Part shown: piece after piece, positions 1-8,345 of the stretch
How positions within the stretch are numbered: position 1 is the first letter of the stretch
Layout: each line of letters begins with the position of its first letter
Origin: an uncultured Mycoplasmatota bacterium
GTDB taxonomy: Bacteria > Bacillota_I > Bacilli_A > RF39 > UBA660
Assembly: GCA_946498975.1 (NCBI GenBank)
Contig: CAMMQC010000019.1
Span: 1-32,123, forward strand
Length of the DNA: 32,123 bases
Direction of reading: 5' to 3'
Notes under the pieces: model-generated
Told to the model about the DNA's origin: nothing
Database searches by the model: none
The model's input: the letters and a program-made list of their open reading frames with translations, nothing else
Translations under genes and position numbers: made by a program

Positions 1-797
1 ACTATTTCGTTCGCTATATTATTTAAATAATGTTTTCTATAATTCTTTATCTTAGAATGTACTCTTGCTATCTTCTCCTTTGTCTTTAAATAATTCTTAC
101 TACCTTTTTCTCTTCTTGATAATTCTCTTTGTAATCTTTTTAATCTCTTTTCAAATTTCATTAATACTTTCAGATTACCATATTTAATACCATCACTTGT
201 TACTACTAAATCTTTTATTCCTAAATCTATTCCTACTATAGTGGTAGGTGTTAATTTTTCTACTAACAAATCTTCTTCTACTAATACACTAACATAATAT
301 TTATTTGTTGTTTCTTTTGATATAGTAGCATTTAATATCTTTCCTTCTATTTTATCTTTATTTCTAAAACCCCTTATTTTAACTTTTCCTAGTTTTGGTA
401 ATTTTATATTTCTAGTTAATAAATCTACTTCTATATTACTATATTCTTTTTCTTTATATGTACCTCTTACACAACTAGTTCTATAAGACTGTCTATTAAA
501 CTTACTCTTAAACCTTGGATATCCACTTCTTTTTGCAAAGAAGTTATTAAAACCATCTTCTAAATCAAATATAGAGCATCTTAAGGCACATGAATCTACT
601 TCTTTAAGATATTCGTGATTTTTTTCTAATTCTTTTAAATCTTTACATAAATTAAATGATTTCTGCACTCCTTTTTCTTTTTGATAATTTAGATAATAAT
701 TATAAACAAAACGACTACATCCAAAAGTCTTATGTATTAATATCTTTTGTTCTTCATCTGGATATAATCTAAATTTATATGCTCTATACACTTTCAT
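1..797 (-). mobile_element. tnpB: IS200/IS605-family TnpB (OrfB), 5' part, cut by window edge
   Basis: Open frame of 265 codons running off the left edge; the protein starts MKVYRAYKFRLYPDEEQKI, the classic N-terminal helix-turn-helix-like start of TnpB/OrfB. A RuvC-I motif GIDLGIKDLVV lies near residue 190, with the first catalytic Asp, followed by a basic helical stretch (about residues 210-250). Family members are usually about 370-400 residues, so roughly the last third, with RuvC-II, the zinc finger and RuvC-III, lies outside the window. The start is supported by a GAGGG-type ribosome binding site just upstream. No tnpA is seen here. TnpB is known as an RNA-guided DNA nuclease that uses an omegaRNA made from the 3' end of the element, which is off the edge. 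Whether this copy is intact cannot be judged. Confidence 0.93.
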
Positions 798-824
798 ATG
801 ACGAACCCTCTTTCTTGTAACTCA

Positions 825-854
825 AGTGTATTATATAGAAGATATGTTTGTCAA
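825..854 (-). promoter_or_regulatory. possible tnpB promoter
   Basis: On the minus strand TTGACA (854-849) is followed after 18 bases by TACACT (830-825), about 30 bases before the tnpB start. The -35 box is perfect and the -10 box matches four of six; a TATAAT lies nearby but at poor spacing. Confidence 0.4.
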
Positions 855-901
855 TACATTTATTCGATTTTCATCCAAAAAAACGCAATTTCCTTATAGA
901 T

Positions 902-929
902 AAAAAAACTGCATCACTGCAGTTTTTTT
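902..929 (-). terminator. hairpin terminator ending the T-box/tyrS operon
   Basis: Perfect 12-bp stem (902-913 with 918-929) with a 4-base loop TCAC; each arm carries seven A or T, so it can work on both strands. The TGA stop of the upstream minus-strand gene (914-916) lies in the loop. Confidence 0.85.
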
Positions 930-2302
930 ACTTTGTCTCCATTCTTAGACTTACTATATTCTAAAATAAATTTATCTATTTGTTCTTGTAAATAAGGTAA
1001 AGGTATCTCACTCTTTATCTGTTTTATAAAATTAATTACATCTTTTTCAATTTTTCTAGTATTAACTAAATCTCTAATATCAATATCAGAAGAAATCGCT
1101 CCTCTACCATTTCTATAACACTTATTAATAACATCAACAAAAAACTCTATTCTATTTTTTAATGTATCCGTAGAAAGTCTTTCATCATCATAATAAATAT
1201 TATCAATATACTTATAAATATCACCTTTTCTACTTCTATAACTAAAAGAAAAGTTTTTATCTCTATTATTAATCCTTATAAGGTACATACCATTAATCTT
1301 ACCATTGTTTCTATGGGTCCTAAAATCAATATAACATTTATCAATATCATCATTATCATCAAGTCTAACCTCTAAATAAATAGAAGATTTATCGACAATA
1401 TCACTCTTATAAATTATTTTTTTAGTACCTTTTTCTTTAGATTTAATTAACTCTTCATTAAGAGTTATTATTTTAGAACGAGTTTGATCATCTTCAAGTA
1501 AAAAACCAAAAGTATTAACATTAAAACCATCTTTTCTCACATTATAAGTAAACTCACACATAGAATCATTTTTCTTTATTTTTTTAGAAAAACTAACATT
1601 TCCATCTATATCAAAAGTAACATTTCTATCTTGAGTATAATCAACCAAGCTAAAAGATGAAGCTTTACTAAACATTTCATCTGACTTTTCGATATAATCA
1701 TTATCAAATAAAAGATGAAAATCATCTGAAGTTCTATGTTGAATCTCTTGCCACCAAGTCTGTTTCCAAGAAACTAAAGTATCCTCACAACTTTTAATTT
1801 CTTTTAATAATAAAGGTATAGTTTTATTGTACTTGTTATTACTACAAACATAAGTAAAAATATTTGGCAACAGATACTCCCTGTTATATTTAAGACAATT
1901 ATATTTAGATAAATCTATTTTATTTAGTAATTCAATACAAATATTTTTTCTTTCATAACAATAAAGTCCTAAAGAATCTACTAACTGATTAATAAGCATA
2001 TACATTTCTGTTTCATTAGCAAATTTACTTTCATCTAATTGTAATTTTACCTCTAAGTCCTTTTCATCAGTACTAGTACCAATATAAGTAGCACCAACAC
2101 CTATATCATCACCTTTAACAATCATATAGGCCTGATGATCACTATTTATACTATAAATCACAGGGCATGCCATAACAGAATCAATTAAATTAGTATCAAT
2201 GCCTTCAATAGAATCCAAAATATATTTATATTTATCTTCATATTTTACTAAACTATACTGATAATTATCTGTACCATTTAAACTAATACTCTTATATTTC
2301 AT
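914..2302 (-). CDS. uncharacterised protein, N-terminal part possibly GNAT acetyltransferase-like
   Basis: A 462-residue soluble protein without signal peptide or membrane segment. The ATG at 2302 is chosen over a TTG two codons upstream because an AGAGG ribosome binding site lies 9 bases before the ATG. Residues about 1-130 have a pattern seen in GNAT folds: a beta-strand with GVGATYIGT, then paired strands KDLEVKLQLDES, then a helix and CIELLN, but no clear acetyl-CoA loop can be pinned down. Residues about 180-462 are unlike anything I recognise: many aromatic and charged residues and a run of predicted beta-strands (about 250-390). It is the last gene of the tyrosine T-box operon and ends in the operon terminator. 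Function unknown; the GNAT suggestion is weak. Confidence 0.7.
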   Translation of the reverse strand: MKYKSISLNGTDNYQYSLVKYEDKYKYILDSIEGIDTNLIDSVMACPVIYSINSDHQAYMIVKGDDIGVGATYIGTSTDEKDLEVKLQLDESKFANETEMYMLINQLVDSLGLYCYERKNICIELLNKIDLSKYNCLKYNREYLLPNIFTYVCSNNKYNKTIPLLLKEIKSCEDTLVSWKQTWWQEIQHRTSDDFHLLFDNDYIEKSDEMFSKASSFSLVDYTQDRNVTFDIDGNVSFSKKIKKNDSMCEFTYNVRKDGFNVNTFGFLLEDDQTRSKIITLNEELIKSKEKGTKKIIYKSDIVDKSSIYLEVRLDDNDDIDKCYIDFRTHRNNGKINGMYLIRINNRDKNFSFSYRSRKGDIYKYIDNIYYDDERLSTDTLKNRIEFFVDVINKCYRNGRGAISSDIDIRDLVNTRKIEKDVINFIKQIKSEIPLPYLQEQIDKFILEYSKSKNGDKVKKLQ

Positions 2303-2346
2303 TACCAAACACCTCTCATTAAATATATTTATTTATACTATAACAT

Positions 2347-2697
2347 TTACTTTAACTCCATACAATCAAAATTACCTCTAATAGTAGAAATAACTTCATC
2401 ACTAGCAACTACTAAAATAGATTTATCTTGGGGAAGAGATTCAATAAAATTGATTATCTCTTCTTTATTTTTACTATCTAAACTATGAGTTCTCTCAACT
2501 ATTAATTTATCTCCTACAAGAATAAGAGCACTTCCAAAATCTTTTAACTTAAATGATGTATAACACTTATCAAAGTTTATTGCATTATTTCTTAATTTTA
2601 ACTTCTTACCAAACTCTACTCCTTCTTCTGATAAAGGAGGATTTAGATTACCACTAGTATCTTTATCTTCTCTAAAACTCTTAACTACATAAAGCAT
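2347..2697 (-). CDS. degenerate histidine phosphatase (phosphoglycerate mutase)-like protein
   Basis: A 116-residue protein whose start overlaps the previous stop as TAATG, implying translational coupling. The pattern LYVVKSFRED...NPPLSEEGVEFGKKL, then DKCYTSF and later SILVVASDEVI follows the histidine phosphatase order (LYLVRHGET, LT..G..QA..L, D.VYSS, the late strand with the second His). The catalytic RHG is replaced by KSF and the second His position reads AS, so the phosphoryl-accepting His is absent. It is also shorter than usual (about 180-220 residues). I infer a catalytically dead paralogue, perhaps a binding or regulatory protein. The fold assignment comes from motif order only. 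Confidence 0.65.
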   Translation of the reverse strand: MLYVVKSFREDKDTSGNLNPPLSEEGVEFGKKLKLRNNAINFDKCYTSFKLKDFGSALILVGDKLIVERTHSLDSKNKEEIINFIESLPQDKSILVVASDEVISTIRGNFDCMELK

Positions 2698-3989
2698 TAT
2701 TTATAAAATTCTCTTTCCAAATCTTTATTATATTTTAAGAAATAAGTACGATAATCTTTATTATTACTACCAAGTTCTTTTGATGAAGATGCACCACCTA
2801 CTAAATAACCATCATCAGTAACTATTACATCACTAAAATAATCAACTCCAGAACCATTCTCTTTATTATTAGCTTTTTTCTCTAAATCAGTATTATATTT
2901 AACAATAATACCACGATAATCTAAATAATTATATGTATCTGTAGACTTTTCTTCATCTTTCTTATAAGTATGACCAACTACTATTAAATCATCTCCATCA
3001 GAAACTATTTTATTAAATCTTGCTGCATTATTTCTACTAAAAGTAACTTCATCTAACACATTACCATCACTATCATACTTAAGAATTAATCCTTCAGTAA
3101 CTTTATCTTCATCTTTAGCATCAATATTAATAGTCTTAGAGCCTGCAACAAAGAATTCATCTCCAACTTTTACAATAGAACTAAAACCAACAGTATCTGT
3201 ATATTCATAAGTCTTAACAAATACTTGTTCACCATCTAATGTATATTTAGCAATCATACCATACCTAGTAGCATCTTTACCAACCAAATAAAGGTAATCT
3301 CCATCTATAACAGCATCATTAAATATAGCAGACTTACTTCCTCCATAATTAGCTCTCCACTGTTCCTTTAAATCAAAGTCATACTTAATTATTAAAGCAC
3401 CACCATCTGGATCATTACCAATAACCATATTCTGTAAGATACTTTGCCCTACTACAATAAATCCATCATCTACAAGTAATACTTTATTAAAAGTAGTATC
3501 TCCTGCTATTTGTACACTCTTAGTATCAACTTGCTTACCATTTTTATCATATAAAACAATTAGCCCATCAGTAGCATTATCTTCTACTTGTTGTTCATCA
3601 TATTGTGCACCACCTACTGCAATATAACCATCTTTATACTCTATAACATCACTAAAATATGATGAATAACCCTTAGTATAAGCACTTTCAAACTCTACTT
3701 CAAAATCACTATTATATTTAGAAAACTTAGCTTTATTATAATCTTTCTGATAAGAATTAAACTCACTATTTTTAAAGTCACTATTACCAACGACTAAATA
3801 ACCATCATCTATTTCTTTAAAGCTATTTAAAGTATCAGTATAAACAACAGACTTTGTTCTATTATAATAAGAAAGACCAATATAACAGGCTTCTATAACT
3901 ATAATAGCAATACATAAGACTATAATTACTCTTAACCATTTAACTAATCTTTTTTGTTCTACTTTTAATTCCTTCTTATTCTTCTTCAT
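2697..3989 (-). CDS. membrane-anchored seven-blade beta-propeller protein
   Basis: A 430-residue protein. The start at 3989 (MKKNKKELK) is chosen over an upstream ATG because GGAGG lies 7 bases before it; it overlaps the end of tyrS by 14 bases. A basic N-terminus is followed by one membrane helix (about 19-40), giving a large outside domain. That domain contains seven repeats built on a strand pair of the type FSDVIEYKDGYIAVGG, at about residues 54, 110, 166, 221, 268, 324 and 383, spaced 45-60 residues, each followed by a strand with YD or KY. This is a clear propeller pattern with a full set of blades. No catalytic motif or sorting signal is visible. Role unknown; ligand or glycan binding at the surface is a guess. 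Confidence 0.8.
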   Translation of the reverse strand: MKKNKKELKVEQKRLVKWLRVIIVLCIAIIVIEACYIGLSYYNRTKSVVYTDTLNSFKEIDDGYLVVGNSDFKNSEFNSYQKDYNKAKFSKYNSDFEVEFESAYTKGYSSYFSDVIEYKDGYIAVGGAQYDEQQVEDNATDGLIVLYDKNGKQVDTKSVQIAGDTTFNKVLLVDDGFIVVGQSILQNMVIGNDPDGGALIIKYDFDLKEQWRANYGGSKSAIFNDAVIDGDYLYLVGKDATRYGMIAKYTLDGEQVFVKTYEYTDTVGFSSIVKVGDEFFVAGSKTINIDAKDEDKVTEGLILKYDSDGNVLDEVTFSRNNAARFNKIVSDGDDLIVVGHTYKKDEEKSTDTYNYLDYRGIIVKYNTDLEKKANNKENGSGVDYFSDVIVTDDGYLVGGASSSKELGSNNKDYRTYFLKYNKDLEREFYK

Positions 3990-5235
3990 CTTTCCCTCCA
4001 AAACATGCAATAAAGTATTTCTTCTTACCACGTCTTACTACTACATATTTATTATCTATAGCAATATCTTTATTAATAGTAAACTCTAAGTCATTAATCT
4101 TCTCTCCATTAATACTAATACTATTATTATTAACAAACTCACGAGACTCTCTTTTACTACTACAGATATTATATTCTACAAGAAAGTCTACTATATTCAT
4201 ATCTTTATCTATAATAAGTTTATCTAACCCTTTAAAAGCCATTTCTATCTCTTGACTAGTAAGATTCTTAATATTACCACTAAATAATGCTTCACTAATA
4301 TTTAAAGCCTCGTTATAAGCATCTTCCCCATGTATAAAAGTAATAACTTCTCTTGCTAATGCTTTATGAGCAATACGTCTTTCAGGTGCTTCCATCTGTT
4401 CTTTTTCTATTTTCTCTATTTCTTCTTTACTTAAGAAGGTTAAGAATTTCAAATAATCTATTACTTTAGTATCTTCTGCATTTATTAAGAATTGATACAT
4501 CTCATAAGGAGTAGTCTTCTCTCTATCTAACCAAATCGCTCCTCCTTCACTCTTACCAAACTTAGTACCATCCGCTTTAGTTAAAAGAGGCATTGTAAAA
4601 GCATACACTTCTTTACCAGTCTTTTTACGAATCAAATCAATACCTGCAGTAATATTACCCCATTGATCTTGTCCAGCGACTTGTAATGTACAATCAAACT
4701 CACTATTAAGATGTAAATAGTCTAAAGCTTGTAATATCATATAAGAAAACTCTGCATAAGTAATACCAGAATCAAGTCTTCTTCTTACAATGTCTTTATC
4801 AAGCATATAGTTGATATTAAAGTACTTACCATAATCTCTTAAGAAATCTATTACATTAATATCTTTAATCCAATCAAAGTTATTAACTACTCTAAAGTCA
4901 TTATCTCCTCTTGCAAATATCTTTTCCGCTTGTTCTTTTAAGCAAAGGAAATTATGATTTAACTCTTCTTTACTTATCATAGGTCTTTCACTAGTAGGAC
5001 GAGGGTCACCAATAAGACCAGTCGCACCTCCTACTAATAAAATTGGATGATGTCCTGCTTCTTTCAAACGTCTTGCAATTAAGAACGATGAAAAATGTCC
5101 AATATGTAAACTATCAGCAGTTGGATCAGTTCCAATATAAAAGGTAAGACCTCCTTTATTTAGTTTATCAACAAGTTCAGGACTAGATATATCTTTAATT
5201 AGTCCTCTCCATTTCAATTCTTCAAACAATGTCAT
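3976..5235 (-). CDS. tyrS: tyrosyl-tRNA synthetase
   Basis: A 419-residue class I aminoacyl-tRNA synthetase that charges tRNA-Tyr in the cytosol. HIGH is at residues 44-47 and the KMSKS motif appears as KFGKS at 225-229; GLIGDP, the tyrosine-binding YAEFSYMILQALDY (about 160-173) and QVAGQDQWGNI are all in place. A C-terminal S4-like RNA-binding domain covers about 345-410. Length is normal for the bacterial TyrRS1 group. It starts with an ATGA overlap on the preceding gene, with GGAGGG 5 bases upstream. It is the fourth gene behind the tyrosine T-box at 6605-6806, so transcription should rise when uncharged tRNA-Tyr accumulates. Confidence 0.98.
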   Translation of the reverse strand: MTLFEELKWRGLIKDISSPELVDKLNKGGLTFYIGTDPTADSLHIGHFSSFLIARRLKEAGHHPILLVGGATGLIGDPRPTSERPMISKEELNHNFLCLKEQAEKIFARGDNDFRVVNNFDWIKDINVIDFLRDYGKYFNINYMLDKDIVRRRLDSGITYAEFSYMILQALDYLHLNSEFDCTLQVAGQDQWGNITAGIDLIRKKTGKEVYAFTMPLLTKADGTKFGKSEGGAIWLDREKTTPYEMYQFLINAEDTKVIDYLKFLTFLSKEEIEKIEKEQMEAPERRIAHKALAREVITFIHGEDAYNEALNISEALFSGNIKNLTSQEIEMAFKGLDKLIIDKDMNIVDFLVEYNICSSKRESREFVNNNSISINGEKINDLEFTINKDIAIDNKYVVVRRGKKKYFIACFGGKDEEE

Positions 5236-5666
5236 TTTAACCCTCCTAATTTCTTAACATGATTATTATCTTTAATTCTAGTATCACCAAAATAATCAAA
5301 ATAAATTTCTTCCCCACTACAATCAGGCCTATACATTAATCCCCAATGTAAAACACCAAATCCTTCACCAAATACTTGCCATAACTTATCTTCTTCATAA
5401 TCTTTTTCATCATAAAAACCTAAGTTCCCTTCAATATAATTAATAAAGTCTTCTTTAGATAAATTAAAGTCTTTAGTAACCTTATCAATTTCTCTATCAA
5501 TTTCTTCCTTATAGGCATCATAAAATTCTCCTTCTTCTACTTTTAAAGATTCAAACTCATCTTTTTTATCTAAAAGAAGAAGAGCAAGTAAATTACTAGG
5601 ATGATTTCTTTCTCCTGTATCATGATAATTTTCTAATTCTTCATTATAAAACTCTATTAATGTCAT
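5232..5666 (-). CDS. small acidic protein, tandem paralogue 2, unknown function
   Basis: A 144-residue acidic soluble protein that I do not recognise. It is paralogous to its upstream neighbour: both start M(T/S)L.E.Y.EE, share a segment with LLALLLLDKK versus LAMLLLEKK (about residue 27-36), share W(Q)(V/I)(F/Y)G (about 92-103), and end with K(K/R)(L/I)GGLK. It contains no membrane helix, signal peptide or metal-binding cluster. The ATG at 5666 has GGAGG upstream, inside the preceding gene. The codons for its own C-terminal GGLK contain the ribosome binding site of tyrS, and its TGA overlaps the tyrS ATG. Its position between the tyrosine T-box and tyrS is the only hint at its role. Confidence 0.8.
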   Translation of the reverse strand: MTLIEFYNEELENYHDTGERNHPSNLLALLLLDKKDEFESLKVEEGEFYDAYKEEIDREIDKVTKDFNLSKEDFINYIEGNLGFYDEKDYEEDKLWQVFGEGFGVLHWGLMYRPDCSGEEIYFDYFGDTRIKDNNHVKKLGGLK

Positions 5667-6045
5667 TTTTTAAACCTCCAATTCTTTTTACTTTATTACT
5701 ACTTTCAAATTTACCATAACAATATTGATAAACATCTTCCCCATTCATAAAAGACATCTGAGTAATTCCATCAAATAATACTTCTATTGCCCCGCCATAA
5801 ATCTGCCAAAATTCATCAGCATCTTTTGGAGAGTCTAAATCAAAATCTTCTTCTACTTTAACAACATCATCTTTTATTTCATCCTCATAATCACGACAAA
5901 AAGTTTCAATATTTACATCAGTAGGAAAAAAATACTTTTTCTTTTCTAACAGTAACATTGCTAAAACTTGACTAGGTTCAACTTGTAATTTACCAGTTTT
6001 TCTATACTGATTAACTTCTTCACTATATAATTCACTTAAACTCAT
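5644..6045 (-). CDS. small acidic protein, tandem paralogue 1, unknown function
   Basis: A 133-residue acidic soluble protein, paralogue of the next gene. The start at 6045 has an AGGAAAGTGG-type binding site partly overlapping the CYTH stop. The C-terminus carries seven extra residues (NDINRVL) after the shared GGLK because the A-run before the next start codon is six long here and four long in the second copy; the frame therefore misses the ATGA stop seen in the sister gene and overlaps the next gene by 23 bases. Function unknown. Tandem duplication followed by divergence is the inferred history. Confidence 0.78.
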   Translation of the reverse strand: MSLSELYSEEVNQYRKTGKLQVEPSQVLAMLLLEKKKYFFPTDVNIETFCRDYEDEIKDDVVKVEEDFDLDSPKDADEFWQIYGGAIEVLFDGITQMSFMNGEDVYQYCYGKFESSNKVKRIGGLKNDINRVL

Positions 6046-6057
6046 ACTACCACTTTC

Positions 6058-6588
6058 CTAAAACTTTAATTCGTCTATCATTTTTAAATCATGACCATAC
6101 TTTTTATAGATACTATCAACATCTAAAGTAGTTATCTCATTTTCATTATAGCCTAATTTCTTAACTACTGTCATTACTTCTTCTTCACTTTTGCCTTCTA
6201 TTTCTACATAAGTAGGTATCAAAGGCCAAGTATCAATATCTATCTCTACTCCATCAAGATTATATCTAATACGTTTATTTTCTTGATAACTTCTAGCCTT
6301 ATATCCTAACTCATTTAAAATATAATTACACTTATCAAAGTCTGATACAATTATTTCTATTTCCTTAGTACCATCTATCAAAGGACTAACAATATTTTTA
6401 ATAGTAAGAGTACTTTCATTGCCATTAGTCCTAAGTCTAATCCACTTTCCTTTAACAACAGGATTAAAATCATAAACATAACGTTTCTGAAAAAAATCTC
6501 CTACCTTTTCAGCCCCTAGTTTCTCTAACATTTTAATGAAAGAATCTTTATCAATTTCTAAAATCCTAACTTCATACTCTGTATTCAT
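6058..6588 (-). CDS. CYTH-domain protein (class IV adenylate cyclase / CyaB-like)
   Basis: A 176-residue protein. An open frame extends further upstream into the T-box terminator, but GGAGG at 6599-6595 fixes the start at the ATG at 6588. The N-terminal CYTH signature ExExR is E4, E6, R8, followed by KWIRLRTNG, TLTIKN, KEIEI, and the paired acidic strands GVEIDIDTWP and TYVEIEG, which line the triphosphate and metal tunnel in this superfamily. C-terminal SIYKKYGHD resembles CyaB-like members. Known CYTH proteins act as adenylate cyclase, thiamine triphosphatase or inorganic triphosphatase; which one applies here cannot be told from sequence. It is the first gene of the tyrosine T-box operon. 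Confidence 0.88.
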   Translation of the reverse strand: MNTEYEVRILEIDKDSFIKMLEKLGAEKVGDFFQKRYVYDFNPVVKGKWIRLRTNGNESTLTIKNIVSPLIDGTKEIEIIVSDFDKCNYILNELGYKARSYQENKRIRYNLDGVEIDIDTWPLIPTYVEIEGKSEEEVMTVVKKLGYNENEITTLDVDSIYKKYGHDLKMIDELKF

Positions 6589-6604
6589 ATCATACCTCCA
6601 AAAG

Positions 6605-6806
6605 AAAAAGTTCCCATAAACTAAGGACGAGACAAACCCGTGGTACCACCTTATTTCATAGAAACTATGCACTTATACCTAATTAACGCTTAAGTCACGT
6701 TTTTTCTCCATCTATGTAATTTCAAAATATAACTATCTTAGTTTACACCATCCACTAAGTCTCTTATAGTAGTTATATTTCTACTTTTAGATTTCATCAA
6801 AAAATC
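6605..6806 (-). ncRNA. T-box riboswitch, tyrosine (UAC) specifier
   Basis: Read on the minus strand. Stem I base pairs TTTTTT (near 6803-6798) with AAAAAA after GGAG; the kink-turn strands GATGA and GGAG follow; then ATCTA pairs with TAGAT, and AAATATAACTA pairs with TAGTTATATTT. The specifier loop 3' strand reads TGAAATTACA; TAC at 6718-6716, followed by A, is the Tyr codon. AGAGA and GGATGGTG mark the distal stem I. The T-box AAGGTGGTACCACGG is at 6652-6638 with bulge TGGT, fitting a tRNA with discriminator A. The terminator pairs 6666-6649 with 6626-6609 (17 of 18, counting G-U), followed by five T (6609-6605). Uncharged tRNA-Tyr should favour the antiterminator. The gene directly downstream is not tyrS but a CYTH gene. 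Confidence 0.93.
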
Positions 6807-6813
6807 TAAATTA

Positions 6814-6842
6814 AATATATCAAAAAAAGACTACTAAGTCAA
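6814..6842 (-). promoter_or_regulatory. promoter of the T-box operon
   Basis: TTGACT (6842-6837), 17-base spacer, TATATT (6819-6814) on the minus strand, placing the start point about 7 bases before stem I of the T-box. It begins 16 bases after the murI stop; the spacer contains a short GACT/AGTC hairpin followed by seven T that may also end murI transcription. Confidence 0.75.
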
Positions 6843-6857
6843 ACAATTTACAACACT

Positions 6858-7601
6858 TTATTCATAACTACTACTCATTAATTCCATAAATCTATTTTCT
6901 TTACTAACATTACTACTAGTATCAATAAACTCTACACTAAAACTCTTATTATCAAAAGTAATACCTCTAAGTTCTAACTGTCTAACTAACTCTTTACTAA
7001 CACCTAAAGAACCATCAAAAAACTTAACATTTCCTAAAACTTTTCTAATATTTTTCTTAATTAAAGGATAATGGGTACAACCTAAAACTACATTATCTAT
7101 ATCTTTATATTTACTAAGATTATCATCTAAATATCGATCTATTTTTACTTCATTACCTTCTTCTATAAGTTCTGCAAGTCCCTTACAAGGAAGAAGTGTT
7201 GTATTTTTATTATCATATTTATTAAATAAGGTAAGAAACTTCTCACTATTTATTGTCCCTTCCGTAGCCATAACTAAAGTCTTACCATTAGGATTATAAT
7301 CATGTACCATTTTATAAGCAGGCTCAATTGCAATAAATAAGGTATCAGGATATTCTTCTCTTAATCTCTTAACACAAATAGCAGAAGCAGTATTACAAGC
7401 AATAACAATCGCAACACATCCCTTATCTAAAAGATAATCAACTATTGTCTTAACAATACTATAGACTTCATCACTACTCTTATCACCATATGGATTATGT
7501 TTAGAATCTGAGTAATAAATAAATTTAGCATTTATCCCTTGTTTAAAAATCTCTCTTAAAACAGTAACACCACCAATTCCAGAATCTAATATTCCTATCA
7601 T
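6858..7601 (-). CDS. murI: glutamate racemase
   Basis: A 247-residue cofactor-independent racemase that makes D-glutamate for peptidoglycan. GILDSGIGG (3-11) starts the first domain; the two catalytic cysteines are C69 in IACNTASA and C175 in LGCTHYPL, and YSDSKHNPYGDK (about 30-41) is the usual substrate-loop motif. Length is slightly shorter than the usual 260-270. The ATG overlaps the truA stop as ATGA, so it is coupled to truA and is the last gene of the operon that starts at 10652. Its presence argues for a walled cell. Confidence 0.96.
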   Translation of the reverse strand: MIGILDSGIGGVTVLREIFKQGINAKFIYYSDSKHNPYGDKSSDEVYSIVKTIVDYLLDKGCVAIVIACNTASAICVKRLREEYPDTLFIAIEPAYKMVHDYNPNGKTLVMATEGTINSEKFLTLFNKYDNKNTTLLPCKGLAELIEEGNEVKIDRYLDDNLSKYKDIDNVVLGCTHYPLIKKNIRKVLGNVKFFDGSLGVSKELVRQLELRGITFDNKSFSVEFIDTSSNVSKENRFMELMSSSYE

Positions 7602-8341
7602 ATATCATCCTCCAAAGTAGTTTTAACTAGATAAAGTCCACATGACCTCGCTGTCGCCCCATTTTTACCTCTTACTTTACTTTCAAGTATTCTCTTAACT
7701 TCATAAGGCTCTATCTTACCAGTACCAACTTTAAGTAAAGCACCAACCATATTTCTAACTTGATATCTTAAAAAACCACTACCAACAAACTTAATATCTA
7801 AAACGTCATTCTTTCTTGTAATAGATGCTTCATATATAGTCCTAACACAATTTTCTTTAACATTATTTTCAGTAACAAACGCTCTAAAGTCATGTTCACC
7901 TTCAAAAAAATGTATTGCTTTTCTCATTCTACCAACATTAAGAAGATAACCATGTTGATAAATATAATTTCTCATCATTGGATTAAACTCTTTCATATTT
8001 ATATAATAATGATACTCTTTTCTTAAAACATGATACCTAACAAAGTAATCATCAGGAACTTCCATCGCACTATTTATATGTATCTCATCACTCAAATAAC
8101 TATTCAATGCTCTTTTTAACTTATAAGGAGTAATATCAACATCCAAATCTAAATGAGCCACCTGATCAATTGCATGTACCCCTTTATCAGTTCTACCAGC
8201 AGCGACTATCTTTACTTTAGTATTATTATTAATCTTATAAAGAGCACTTTCTAACTCACCTTGTATAGTTCTATACCCCTCTTGTTTCTGATACCCTTTA
8301 AAATTAGTACCATCATAACTAAATCTAATCAAAAATCTCAT
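7598..8341 (-). CDS. truA: tRNA pseudouridine(38-40) synthase
   Basis: A 247-residue enzyme that converts uridines 38-40 of the tRNA anticodon arm to pseudouridine. The catalytic motif AAGRTDKGVHA has its Asp at about residue 52; RKEYHYYI, GEHDFRAF and GSGFLRYQVRNMVG are also in the family order. Normal length. It follows the second ECF-type ATPase by 4 bases, with AAGTGAT as its binding site overlapping the upstream stop. The ecf-truA adjacency is the common Firmicute arrangement, except that ecfT, normally between them, is missing. Confidence 0.97.
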   Translation of the reverse strand: MRFLIRFSYDGTNFKGYQKQEGYRTIQGELESALYKINNNTKVKIVAAGRTDKGVHAIDQVAHLDLDVDITPYKLKRALNSYLSDEIHINSAMEVPDDYFVRYHVLRKEYHYYINMKEFNPMMRNYIYQHGYLLNVGRMRKAIHFFEGEHDFRAFVTENNVKENCVRTIYEASITRKNDVLDIKFVGSGFLRYQVRNMVGALLKVGTGKIEPYEVKRILESKVRGKNGATARSCGLYLVKTTLEDDI

Positions 8342-8345
8342 AATA

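Noticed and set aside
6589-6672. Upstream extension of the CYTH open frame (28 codons)
   Set aside because: It lies inside the T-box antiterminator/terminator; the binding site GGAGG fixes the start at 6588.
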